A DNA stretch of 15,505 bases from Verrucomicrobia bacterium UBA1731 (GTDB taxonomy: Bacteria; Verrucomicrobiota; Kiritimatiellia; RFP12; UBA1067). The notes beneath the pieces are model-generated. The model searched no databases. It saw only the letters and a program-made list of their open reading frames with translations, and was not told where the DNA came from. This document shows, piece by piece, positions 6,972 through 14,194 of the stretch. The position numbers were made by a program, and so were the translations under genes. The stretch covers positions 29,240-44,744 of the forward strand of contig DCIH01000087.1 of the NCBI GenBank assembly GCA_002317575.1, given 5' to 3'. Numbering within the stretch: position 1 is the stretch's first letter; the number at the start of each line of letters is the position of its first letter.

Positions 6972-8348
6972 ATGAAGGTTTCAGAAACGTTGGAAAAGAT
7001 CATCGAACACCAGGACGAATATCCGCTGGACGTGGAGACGCTCGGCGCGTGCAAGATCGATTCGCCGGTGCGGCACCACGAATTCGTGCGCGACGACGAA
7101 CGCATTCTCTTCACCGAGAACCGCACGCTCCTGAAGTACCTCAAGGAGAAGCTCGGCCGCGAACCCAGTTTCGAGCGGGCGGGCCCTCGCGAGAAGATCT
7201 ACCACGACCCCACCTGGACGCGCGTGGGCATCCTCACGGCGGGCGGGCTCTGTCCCGGCCTCAACAACGTGATCAAGGGGCTCGTCGAGATCCTCTCCTT
7301 CGACTACGGCATCAAGACGATCTTCGGCATCCGCTTCGGCTACGCGGGGCTCATTCCGAAATTCGGCTATCAGCCGATCCTGCTCGATCCCGACGCCGTG
7401 GACACGATCCACGAGATCGGCGGCACGATCCTCGGTTCCTCCCGCGGCCAGCAGCCCACGGACGAACTGGTGGACACGCTGGTGCGCATGAACATCAATG
7501 TGCTGTTCGTGATCGGCGGCGACGGTTCGCTGCGCGGCGCGCGCGACGTGGCGGAGGAGTGCCTGCGCCGCGGGCTCAAGATCTCCGTGGTGGGCGTGCC
7601 GAAGACGATCGACAACGACCTGCAGTTCGTGGGCCGCTCCTTCGGTTTCGAGACGGCCGTGGCGGCGGCGGCGGACGTGATCCGCAACGCGCACGTGGAG
7701 GCCAAGGGCGCCGCGAACGGCATCGGTCTCGTGAAGCTCATGGGCCGCGATTCCGGTTTCATCACGGCGTACGCGACGGTCGCGAACCCGGTGGTGAACT
7801 TCTGCCTCATCCCCGAACTGGACTTCGAGGTGGAAGGCAAGGACGGCCTCCTCGCGGCGCTCGAGAAACGCATCGCGAGCGGCAAGACGCACACCGTGAT
7901 CGTCGTCGCCGAAGGCGCGGGCCAGAAGCTCATCGAAGGCGAGGAGTCCGGCACGGACGCGTCCGGGAACGTGCTCAAGAAGGACATCGGCGAGTTCCTC
8001 AAGCGCCACATCGTGAACCATTTCAAGGCGAAGGGCGAGTCCGCGAGCGTCAAGTACTTCGACCCGAGCTACATGATCCGTTCCGTGCCGGCGCGCGGCA
8101 CGGACGCCATCCGCTGCTACATGCTCGCGCGCAGCGCGGTGCACGCGGCGATGGCGGGCCGCACGAACTGCGTGGTGGGCTTCACCGGCGAGTGGAACAC
8201 GCTCGTGCCGATCAAGCTCGCCACCATCGAGCGTCAGCGCGTGAATCCGCGCGGCGACTTGTGGCGCAGCGTGATGGACGCGACGGGCCAGGAATACTAC
8301 TTCCACCCGCAGGCCCATCGCGGAAACGGACTCGACGTCGCACCTTGA
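6972..8348 (+). CDS. 6-phosphofructokinase, plant/TP0108-like long form, predicted ATP-dependent
   Basis: This 458-residue enzyme should phosphorylate fructose 6-phosphate in glycolysis. It is longer than E. coli PfkA (320 aa) because of an N-terminal extension of about 80 residues, as in plant and spirochaete homologues. Motifs seen: GILTAGGLCPGLNN (86-99), GGDGSLRGA (182-190), VPKTIDNDL (209-217) with the catalytic-base Asp in TIDND, and LMGRDSGF. The Gly in GGDGS, where PPi enzymes carry Asp, predicts ATP use. The Lys in PKTIDND is the residue common to PPi and plant-type enzymes, where PfkA has Gly. The start is ATG 6972, with a strong GAGGGGG (6961-6967) 4 nt before it; upstream sequence in frame belongs to the ribonuclease gene. 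It lies 37 bp after the ribonuclease and 19 bp before the acyltransferase. Confidence 0.94.
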   Translation: MKVSETLEKIIEHQDEYPLDVETLGACKIDSPVRHHEFVRDDERILFTENRTLLKYLKEKLGREPSFERAGPREKIYHDPTWTRVGILTAGGLCPGLNNVIKGLVEILSFDYGIKTIFGIRFGYAGLIPKFGYQPILLDPDAVDTIHEIGGTILGSSRGQQPTDELVDTLVRMNINVLFVIGGDGSLRGARDVAEECLRRGLKISVVGVPKTIDNDLQFVGRSFGFETAVAAAADVIRNAHVEAKGAANGIGLVKLMGRDSGFITAYATVANPVVNFCLIPELDFEVEGKDGLLAALEKRIASGKTHTVIVVAEGAGQKLIEGEESGTDASGNVLKKDIGEFLKRHIVNHFKAKGESASVKYFDPSYMIRSVPARGTDAIRCYMLARSAVHAAMAGRTNCVVGFTGEWNTLVPIKLATIERQRVNPRGDLWRSVMDATGQEYYFHPQAHRGNGLDVAP

Positions 8349-8367
8349 GGCAAGGAGGGGAAATCCC

Positions 8368-8979
8368 GTGGAACGTGACATCATGATCGTGGGGGCCGGC
8401 GGCTGGGGCCGCGAGGCCGTGTGGACGCTGGAACGCATCAACGCCAAGGAGCCCACGTGGCGCGTGATCGGCTTTGCGGACGACGATCCGGCGAAGGCGA
8501 AGGGTTCGCTCGAAGGGTATCCGATGCTGGGCGCGGTGGAGAAGGCGTCCAAGGACCACCCCGGCGCGGCGGTGTATGTGGCGATCGGCGACAACGCCGT
8601 GCGCGAGAACATCTACCGCCGTCTGCGCGGACACGATTTCCCCGTGATCATCGATCCCTCGGCGGAAGTCGCGCCCACGGCGGAACTGCGCCATGGCGTC
8701 TTCGTGGGACCGCAGGCCGTGGTGAGCGTGGGGGCCGAACTCGGCAAATTCGTCATCGTCAACGCCCGCGCGGGCGTCGGGCACGACAACAAACTCGGCG
8801 ATTTCGCGCAGGTGTGTCCGGGCGCGACCCTGGGCGGGCATGTGACGCTCGGCGAGCATGCGCATGTGGGCGCGAACGCCGTGGTGGCTTCGGGCGTGAC
8901 GGTGGGCGCGAATGCGGCAATCGCGATCGGATCGGCCGTCCTTTCGGCCGTCCCCGCGGGCGCCTCGCCAAACGCCTGA
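8368..8979 (+). CDS. NeuD/PglD-type sugar O-acyltransferase (left-handed beta-helix)
   Basis: This 203-residue protein has the two-part layout of the NeuD/PglD family. The N-terminal Rossmann-like domain carries DIMIVGAGGWGREA and the DDDP turn. The rest is made of hexapeptide repeats: IDPSAEVAPTAEL, GVFVGPQAVVSVGAELGKFVIVN, VCPGATLGGHVTLGEHAHVGANAVV. His in AGVGHDN is the expected catalytic base. Such enzymes acetylate amino sugars for surface polysaccharides using acetyl-CoA. The substrate here cannot be told, and no glycan genes are adjacent. The GTG at 8368 is chosen because AAGGAGG (8352-8358) lies 9 nt upstream; ATG 8383 would cut into the first beta strand. The C-terminus is slightly short and ends in AGASPNA rather than the usual GxPAK loop. 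Confidence 0.87.
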   Translation: MERDIMIVGAGGWGREAVWTLERINAKEPTWRVIGFADDDPAKAKGSLEGYPMLGAVEKASKDHPGAAVYVAIGDNAVRENIYRRLRGHDFPVIIDPSAEVAPTAELRHGVFVGPQAVVSVGAELGKFVIVNARAGVGHDNKLGDFAQVCPGATLGGHVTLGEHAHVGANAVVASGVTVGANAAIAIGSAVLSAVPAGASPNA

Positions 8980-8983
8980 AATG

Positions 8984-9012
8984 TTGAAAAAACGCGGCGC
9001 TTGGAGTATAAT
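8984..9012 (+). promoter_or_regulatory. Near-consensus sigma70 promoter for the zinc-finger protein-pheT operon
   Basis: TTGAAA (8984-8989), a 17-bp spacer (8990-9006) and a perfect TATAAT (9007-9012). The predicted +1 is near 9019, giving a leader of about 32 nt before the ATG at 9051. It starts 5 bp after the acyltransferase stop, so it separates two transcription units. The leader has no good ribosome-binding site. Confidence 0.75.
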
Positions 9013-9050
9013 CCGCCGCTGTTTCACCACGTAACGACGGATCAAATCGC

Positions 9051-10595
9051 ATGGCAGACGAAAATACCGAAGCGGGAGCCGCAGGCCAGGTCGACCTGAG
9101 CGGACTCGGTTCTTTTGACTTCGCCCCGAGCTGGACCCAGGGGGACAAGGTCGTGGCGCGAAAAAGTTTCGCGCGCGATGACCGCGACGACCGCGGCGGC
9201 AAGCGTGGCGAAGGTCGTCCTGCGCCGCGCGGAGACCGCGGCGGTTTCGCGCCGAAGGGCGAGCGTCGCGACCGCGGCAGTTTCGCGCCGAAGGGCGAGC
9301 GCGGCGGTTTCGCGCCGAAGGGCGAGCGTCGCGACCGCGGCGGTTTCGCGCCGCGCGGCGAGCGTCGTGAGTTCGTCAAGCCGCTCGATGCGGAAGTGCG
9401 CGTGTTGCCGTCGCCGAAGGATCTGGGCGGCATCATCCGCAAGGTGCAGTCGACATCCGTCGCGTATCCGCTCAAGCAGCTGGCGTATCTCTTCCTGGAC
9501 AATCCCGCGTCCTGCCTCGTGAAGATCACGCCGAAGGATCCGTCGCTCCGCTTCCACACGTGCAAGGCGTGCGGTTTCGCGTCCTTCTCCGAGCAGGAGC
9601 TCGAGGCACATCTCGTCGCGTCGCACCTGGCGGACTATTTCGAATGTGAAGAAGTCGAGTGCGAGCCGCCGAAGGGTTCGTTCGCGTGCGTGGCGAAGTG
9701 CGGCATGACGGGCGATCTGCTCGGGCCGCCGAACCTGCACGGCTTCGACGCGAAGGTGCGCGAGATGATCCGCACGCGTTTCCCGGGCATGCCCGAATCC
9801 GCGTACCGCGCGCGCATCGAGATGGTGCGCGATGCCGATGTGGTCGAGCAGTGGCGCGCGAGCTGCACGAAGAAGACGGTCTACCGTCTGAAGGGCGCCG
9901 CGGCGCCGGCGGCGGAGGGCGAAGAGCCCGCGCCGAATCCGGCGCTTACGCGCGAACAAGCCGAAGGCGAGTTCCGCCGCACGATGCTGCCGGCGCTTAA
10001 GGCGACCGACAAGTCCGCCGTGATGTCCGCCGAGATGGCGCTCAAGACCACGGACCGCGCGACGCTCTTCGCCGTGCGCGACGCGGTGGCGAACGAACGC
10101 CGTTTCCCGAAGGACCTCGTGTTCGCGCTGCGCGGCGCGTTCCACCACCGCAAGCTCAGTTTCTTCCGCGCGAACGATCCGCGCGGCCCCGAGTTCGTGT
10201 GCGGCGCGAAACCGACGCCGCTCGACCGCGAACACGCGATTCCCGAGTTGGGCGAGCTCGTCGCGTTCGTCGAGGCGCATCCGTTCTGCACGGTGGGCCA
10301 GCTTTCGGCGGAGCAGCGCAAGCATTTGGCGTGGCTCGTCGAGAAGGGCCATCTCGTCCAGTATTTCAACGGCGTGCTGGCGATGCCCGAGGCGCATCCG
10401 AAGTACCGCGGCGGCGCGCCGCGTCCGTTGAAGGAGGCGCCCGCGAAGGAAGCGGCCAGGCCCGACGGTGAAGCGTCCGTTGAAGAAGCGCCCGTCGCGG
10501 CCGAACCCGCGGAAGCGGCGATCGTTGAAGAAGAGAAGCCCGCGGCGCCGGAAGCGCCCGTTGAAGAAGCGAAGCAAGAAGGAATCGAAGGATGA
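9051..10595 (+). CDS. RG-rich zinc-finger protein of unknown function, probable RNA-binding
   Basis: This 514-residue protein has three parts. Residues about 40-108 are a charged, disordered RG-rich tail with four tandem units based on GGFAPKGERRDR. The central part (about 110-440) is a folded region. It contains a classical C2H2 finger, CKAC then H-x4-H (Cys171, Cys174, His187, His192), followed shortly by four more cysteines (CEEVEC and CVAKC) that could bind a second metal, then GPPNLHGF. The C-terminal 70 residues are E/A/P-rich. I associate the central region with an uncharacterised protein of Verrucomicrobia and relatives. RG-rich tails commonly bind RNA, so RNA binding is inferred. The gene has its own promoter and overlaps pheT by 4 bp, where pheS would be expected. 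That order hints at a translation-related role. Confidence 0.78.
   Translation: MADENTEAGAAGQVDLSGLGSFDFAPSWTQGDKVVARKSFARDDRDDRGGKRGEGRPAPRGDRGGFAPKGERRDRGSFAPKGERGGFAPKGERRDRGGFAPRGERREFVKPLDAEVRVLPSPKDLGGIIRKVQSTSVAYPLKQLAYLFLDNPASCLVKITPKDPSLRFHTCKACGFASFSEQELEAHLVASHLADYFECEEVECEPPKGSFACVAKCGMTGDLLGPPNLHGFDAKVREMIRTRFPGMPESAYRARIEMVRDADVVEQWRASCTKKTVYRLKGAAAPAAEGEEPAPNPALTREQAEGEFRRTMLPALKATDKSAVMSAEMALKTTDRATLFAVRDAVANERRFPKDLVFALRGAFHHRKLSFFRANDPRGPEFVCGAKPTPLDREHAIPELGELVAFVEAHPFCTVGQLSAEQRKHLAWLVEKGHLVQYFNGVLAMPEAHPKYRGGAPRPLKEAPAKEAARPDGEASVEEAPVAAEPAEAAIVEEEKPAAPEAPVEEAKQEGIEG
9240..9374 (+). repeat. In-frame 36-bp tandem repeat coding for RG-rich units
   Basis: Four units encode GGFAPKGERRDR, GSFAPKGER, GGFAPKGERRDR and GGFAPRGERREF, starting at 9240, 9276, 9303 and 9339. 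The second lacks the last three codons. The nucleotide copies are almost identical, including third positions, which suggests recent duplication or ongoing copy-number change within the gene. Confidence 0.88.
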
Positions 10596-13024
10596 AGCTG
10601 CCGGTCAGTTGGCTGAACGAATTCGTGAAGGTGGACGATGTTCCCGTCGCGGAGCTTGCGGAAAAGCTTACGCGCGCGGGCCTGCAGGTGGAAAGCATCG
10701 AGACGACGGGTCCCGCGCAGCTGTGCGACGAGATCGTGGTGGGCGAAGTGCTCACGTGCGAACCGCATCCGAATTCGGACCACATGCACGTGTGCACGGT
10801 GTCGGACGGCCAGGAGACGGTGCAGGTCGTGTGTGGCGCGCCGAACTGCCGCGCGGGCCTCAAGAGCGCGTTCGCGAAAATCGGCGCGTTCATCCCCGAC
10901 GGCGAATTCAAGATCAAGAAGGGCAAGCTGCGTGGCGTCGAATCGTTCGGCATGCTCTGCAGTTCGGCCGAACTGAAGATCCCCGGCGGCGACCACGAGG
11001 GCATCATGGAATTTCCCGCCGACACGCCCGTGGGCGCGTTCGTGCGCGACTTCGTGCCGGGCGAAAAGCCCGAAACGGTTTTCGAGATCGAAGTGACCTG
11101 GAACCGTCCGGACGCGTTGAGCGTGATCGGCATCGCGCGCGAATACGCCACGATCCTCGGTCGTCCGATGAAGACGCCGTCGGTCGACTTCGTCGAGAGC
11201 GATGTGGACGTCAATTCCGAAGTGAAGGTGACGGTGCAGGACCCCGTGAAGTGCCCGCGCTACACGGCGCGCGTCGTGACGAGCGTCAAGGACGGTCCCT
11301 CGCCCGCGCTGATGGCGAAGCGCCTGGAGCTTTGCGGCGTCCGTTCGCTGGGATTGGTCGTGGACGTCACGAACTATGTGATGCTCGAGTGCGGCCAGCC
11401 GCTGCACGCGTTCGACTACCGCACGCTGGCGGGTCGCGAAATCGTGGTGCGCACGGCGAAGCCGGGCGAGACGATGAAGACATTGGACGGCGTCGAGCGC
11501 AAGCTCGACGAGAAGATGCTGCTCATCTGTGACGCCGAAAAGGCGAGCGCGGTGGCGGGCGTGATGGGCGGCGAGGATTCCGAAATCGCCGCCGGCACGG
11601 ACCACGTGCTCATCGAGTCCGCGCTCTTCGAGCCGACCACGGTGAAGCGCACCGCGACGAAGCTTGGTCTCGCGACGGAGGCGAGCTATCGTTACATTCG
11701 CGGCGTGGACAAGGATCTCGCCGACTGGGCGTCGCGCCGCGTGGCGCATCTGCTGCAGAAGTACGGCGAAGCCGTGGTGGCGAAGGGTGTCGTGGACGCG
11801 GACAGCCGCACGCAGCCCCTGAACGCGGATGTCGAACTGAACTTCGATCGCGCGCGCAGGCTCATCGGCATCGCCATCGAAAACGACGAGATGGTGCGTT
11901 GGCTCAAGGCGCTCGGTCTCGTGGCGCGTCACGACGCGGAAGGCAAGAGCTGGGCGAATGACGCTTCCGAATCGTTCGGCATTCCGAGCTGGCGCTGGGA
12001 CATGCAGCTCGAGGCGGACCTCGTCGAGGAAGTCGCGCGTCTGCACGGGCTGGACAACATCCCGGACACGATGCCGTCCGCGCCGAGCGTCTCGCCGCTT
12101 TCCGATGCGCCGTTCCGCGCGAAGGAGAAGGCGCGCGCGGTGATGACGTCGCTCGGCTTCTTCGAGGCGATGCACTATTCGTTCCTCTCGCAGGGCGAGC
12201 TCGATGCGTTCGATTCGCGCAACGCGGCGGAGCGTCTGGCGCTCCCGGATCCCGTGAGCGCCGAGTACGGCGTCCTGCGCGATTCGCTGCTGCCGCAGCT
12301 GTACCAGTCGCTCGGGCGCAACGCGTCGCACCAGCTCGAGGAAGGCAAGCTCTTCGAACTCGGCCGTGTGTTCGCGAAGGGCCCGAAGGAGTCCGAGAAG
12401 CTCGCGCTGGGCTTTTTCGGTCCCGTGTGCCGCGGCGCGCTCGACCGCGTGAAACCCGTCACGCCCGAAGAGGCGCTTCTTTGGATGAAGGGCGCGGTCG
12501 CGGAACTGACGCGCCAGCTCAAGGTCGGCAAGACGGACTTTCGCGCGGTCGAGCATCCGGCGTTCGCGGCGGCGCTCGAGATCGTCGTGAACGGCCGCGG
12601 CGCGGGCGTGTTGGGCGTGGTGTCCGACAAGCTCCGCCATCCGTTCCGCCTGACGACGCAGATGGCGCTCGCGGAACTCGATCTGGCGCCGCTTCTGAAG
12701 CGCGTGGACGCGATCGGCAAGATCACGCCCGTGCCGGCGTATCCGATGGTCGTGCGCGACGTCGCTTTCGTGGCGGGCGCCGAAGTCACTCATGAGGCGG
12801 TCGTAAAGTGCATTCGCAAGGCCGCGCCCAAAGAGTTGACCGACGTGCGCATTTTTGATATCTTCCAATCCAAGGAGCTCGGAAAAGGAAAGCGCAGCTT
12901 GGCCTACTCCCTCAGTTTCCGGTCGCCCGACCGGACGTTGACGGACGACGAGGTGAACGGCGCATTCCTCCGCATCGTGGAGGCCCTCAAGGCCAACCTC
13001 GGCGTGGACGTCCGGGACAATTGA
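10592..13024 (+). CDS. pheT: Phenylalanine--tRNA ligase beta subunit
   Basis: PheT pairs with PheS as an alpha2beta2 enzyme charging tRNA-Phe; it binds the tRNA and edits mischarged tyrosine. The 810-residue length is normal for the full bacterial form. The order of domains is as expected. An N-terminal KLPVSWLNEFV is followed by a tRNA-binding OB fold at about 42-150 (EIVVGEVLTCEPHPNSDHMHVC, with GVESFGMLCSS). FEIEVTWNRPDALSVIGIARE follows at 164-184. The B3/B4 editing region has VTNYVMLECGQPLHAFDY. Then come the B5 domain (about 400-490), the catalytic-like core, and a C-terminal anticodon-binding FDX-ACB domain (about 715-808). AAGGA at 10579-10583 is 8 nt before the ATG. The ATGA overlap couples it to the zinc-finger gene. 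pheS is not adjacent, which is unusual because pheS-pheT is the common arrangement. Confidence 0.97.
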   Translation: MKLPVSWLNEFVKVDDVPVAELAEKLTRAGLQVESIETTGPAQLCDEIVVGEVLTCEPHPNSDHMHVCTVSDGQETVQVVCGAPNCRAGLKSAFAKIGAFIPDGEFKIKKGKLRGVESFGMLCSSAELKIPGGDHEGIMEFPADTPVGAFVRDFVPGEKPETVFEIEVTWNRPDALSVIGIAREYATILGRPMKTPSVDFVESDVDVNSEVKVTVQDPVKCPRYTARVVTSVKDGPSPALMAKRLELCGVRSLGLVVDVTNYVMLECGQPLHAFDYRTLAGREIVVRTAKPGETMKTLDGVERKLDEKMLLICDAEKASAVAGVMGGEDSEIAAGTDHVLIESALFEPTTVKRTATKLGLATEASYRYIRGVDKDLADWASRRVAHLLQKYGEAVVAKGVVDADSRTQPLNADVELNFDRARRLIGIAIENDEMVRWLKALGLVARHDAEGKSWANDASESFGIPSWRWDMQLEADLVEEVARLHGLDNIPDTMPSAPSVSPLSDAPFRAKEKARAVMTSLGFFEAMHYSFLSQGELDAFDSRNAAERLALPDPVSAEYGVLRDSLLPQLYQSLGRNASHQLEEGKLFELGRVFAKGPKESEKLALGFFGPVCRGALDRVKPVTPEEALLWMKGAVAELTRQLKVGKTDFRAVEHPAFAAALEIVVNGRGAGVLGVVSDKLRHPFRLTTQMALAELDLAPLLKRVDAIGKITPVPAYPMVVRDVAFVAGAEVTHEAVVKCIRKAAPKELTDVRIFDIFQSKELGKGKRSLAYSLSFRSPDRTLTDDEVNGAFLRIVEALKANLGVDVRDN

Positions 13025-13039
13025 TCTTTTGTACGTCGT

Positions 13040-13195
13040 GGGCCCTGTTTTGCACGCGGATTCGGCAGTTTATTTCTCTGACCTTCACTTTTGAAAGGGA
13101 GCTTGAACGCGGCAATCTTAGGAGTGTCGACTAAGGCGCCCGCTTGGAACACGAGGTTCCAGGGGTTCTGCGCTACGGCAAGACGGGGCTTTTTA
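13040..13195 (+). ncRNA. ssrS: 6S RNA (SsrS) candidate
   Basis: 6S RNA mimics an open promoter and binds the housekeeping RNA polymerase holoenzyme. The region after pheT folds as expected. A 12-bp closing stem pairs 13042-13053 (GCCCTGTTTTGC) with 13178-13189 (GCAAGACGGGGC), using two G-U pairs. GCAG (13065-13068) pairs with CTGC (13168-13171). A large bubble follows, with the 3' strand carrying the hairpin CTTGGAAC-ACGAG-GTTCCAGG (13143-13163). This is the counterpart of the E. coli hairpin made of CCTTGAAC and GTTCAAGG. The distal arm ends in CTTAG/CTAAG (13117-13121 and 13131-13135). The stem is followed by a T-run (13190-13194), a likely terminator. No clear promoter lies immediately upstream, so it may be cut from the pheT transcript. 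The ends are approximate. No tmRNA, SRP or RNase P signature fits. Confidence 0.78.
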
Positions 13196-13200
13196 TTTAG
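13178..13200 (+). terminator. T-run at the 3' end of the 6S RNA candidate
   Basis: The 3' strand of the closing stem (ending GGGGC at 13189) is followed directly by TTTTTATTTAG. The stem's 5' strand is over 120 nt away, so this is not a simple local hairpin. The RNA's own closing stem followed by the T-run could end transcription or mark the mature 3' end. Confidence 0.4.
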
Positions 13201-13210
13201 GGGTGATCTG

Positions 13211-14194
13211 GTGGTGTTGTTGAAGAAAACGGTTGTTGCTGCTTTGGCGGTTATCGGGGTTTCCGTTTGCGCGGCGCCTGCGGCGCCCGCGAAAGGATCT
13301 TTCGAGAAGGTTCCGCCTGAAGCGAAAAAGGCGCTTGGCGCCTCCGTCGGAAAGCCCATCACCAAGGGCATCGTTTTCTTGAACGGGCACCTGATCGATT
13401 TCGACAACAGCTACCAGGTCGCGCGCGTCGGCACGGCCATCTACTTGCGGCAGAAAAAGGGCGACAAGAAAACCGACCTGCAGGTGACGCCGCCGCTGAA
13501 GCCCTGGAACGCGTTTCTCGAAACGCAGGAGGCCGACGTGGTGTCGGTCGTCGAAGCCGAGGAGCCGGAGTCCGTCGTCGAGGCGCCCAAGCCGAAGGCC
13601 GAGCCGAAGCCCGAACCGAAGCCGGTGGTCAAGAAGCCCGTCGCGAAGCCGAAATCGGAAGAAGAAGACGCCGACGATTTCTTCGACGACGACGAGGAGG
13701 AAAGCCCGGCGGCGAAGCCGGAGCCGGAAAGCAAGGCCGCCGAGGCGGAAGAGGTCGAGGAGGAGGCGCCCGCAAAGGCCGAGGTCGCCGAAGAAAAGCC
13801 CGCCGCCAAGCCGACCAAGACGCTCAAGCTCACGGGCACATTCGTGAAGAACGCCGGCGTGGACCGTCTGCTCAGGCCCATCAACGAAACGCGTCAGCGC
13901 ATCGACGCCGGCATCCGCAACGGCCGCGTGTACTTCTTCTCCACGCGCTACGGCATGCGGTCCTTGGAGCCGCGGCTGGGCAAGGAACTTCTCAAGGTGT
14001 TGCCGTCCCAGATGAAAGACGCGCGCGATGGCGCCGATTTGTACCGCAGGCTTCGCGCCAAGAACCTGGTGTTTCTTTCTGAGGAGATCTGCCAAGAACT
14101 GATGGCCAACCGCGTCGACTACCTCAAGCTCGACCAGCTCCGCCTTCGTCTGAAGTCGGAAACCGAGACGAACCGTCTCATCTATGGCAACTGA
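13211..14194 (+). CDS. Exported protein with long acidic/proline linker, function unknown
   Basis: I do not recognise this 327-residue protein. It starts MVLLKKTVVAALAVIGVSV, a signal peptide with cleavage expected near CAAPA. A cysteine (Cys20) is present, but the residues before it do not form a good lipobox. A first domain (about 30-105) contains KGIVFLNGHLIDFDNSYQV and GTAIYLRQKKG, looking like short beta strands. Residues 106-204 are a low-complexity linker of PKPEP repeats and an acidic cluster (EEEDADDFFDDDEEE). The C-terminal domain (about 205-327) is helical, rich in L and R, and ends NRLIYGN. GTG 13211 is chosen because AGGGG (13199-13203) is 7 nt upstream and it gives an intact signal peptide. 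The frame extends to a TTG inside the 6S RNA, which I reject. The 3' end overlaps the methylase gene by 11 bp, so they share a transcript. Confidence 0.75.
   Translation: MVLLKKTVVAALAVIGVSVCAAPAAPAKGSFEKVPPEAKKALGASVGKPITKGIVFLNGHLIDFDNSYQVARVGTAIYLRQKKGDKKTDLQVTPPLKPWNAFLETQEADVVSVVEAEEPESVVEAPKPKAEPKPEPKPVVKKPVAKPKSEEEDADDFFDDDEEESPAAKPEPESKAAEAEEVEEEAPAKAEVAEEKPAAKPTKTLKLTGTFVKNAGVDRLLRPINETRQRIDAGIRNGRVYFFSTRYGMRSLEPRLGKELLKVLPSQMKDARDGADLYRRLRAKNLVFLSEEICQELMANRVDYLKLDQLRLRLKSETETNRLIYGN

Noticed and set aside
12836..12864. Promoter-like TTGACC-N17-TATCTT within the end of pheT
   Set aside because: It could feed the 6S RNA, but it lies in a conserved coding segment of the FDX-ACB domain and about 170 bp upstream of the RNA, so it may be chance. 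Transcript mapping would decide.
9881..12868. A 995-residue minus-strand open frame and many similar long antisense frames
   Set aside because: They mirror well-recognised plus-strand genes (pheT and the zinc-finger gene). Their translations are R/H/A-rich without motifs, as expected from high-GC third positions.
13091..13210. TTG start extending the exported protein upstream
   Set aside because: It would place 40 residues inside the 6S RNA fold and bury the signal peptide. GTG 13211 has a ribosome-binding site and a normal signal sequence.
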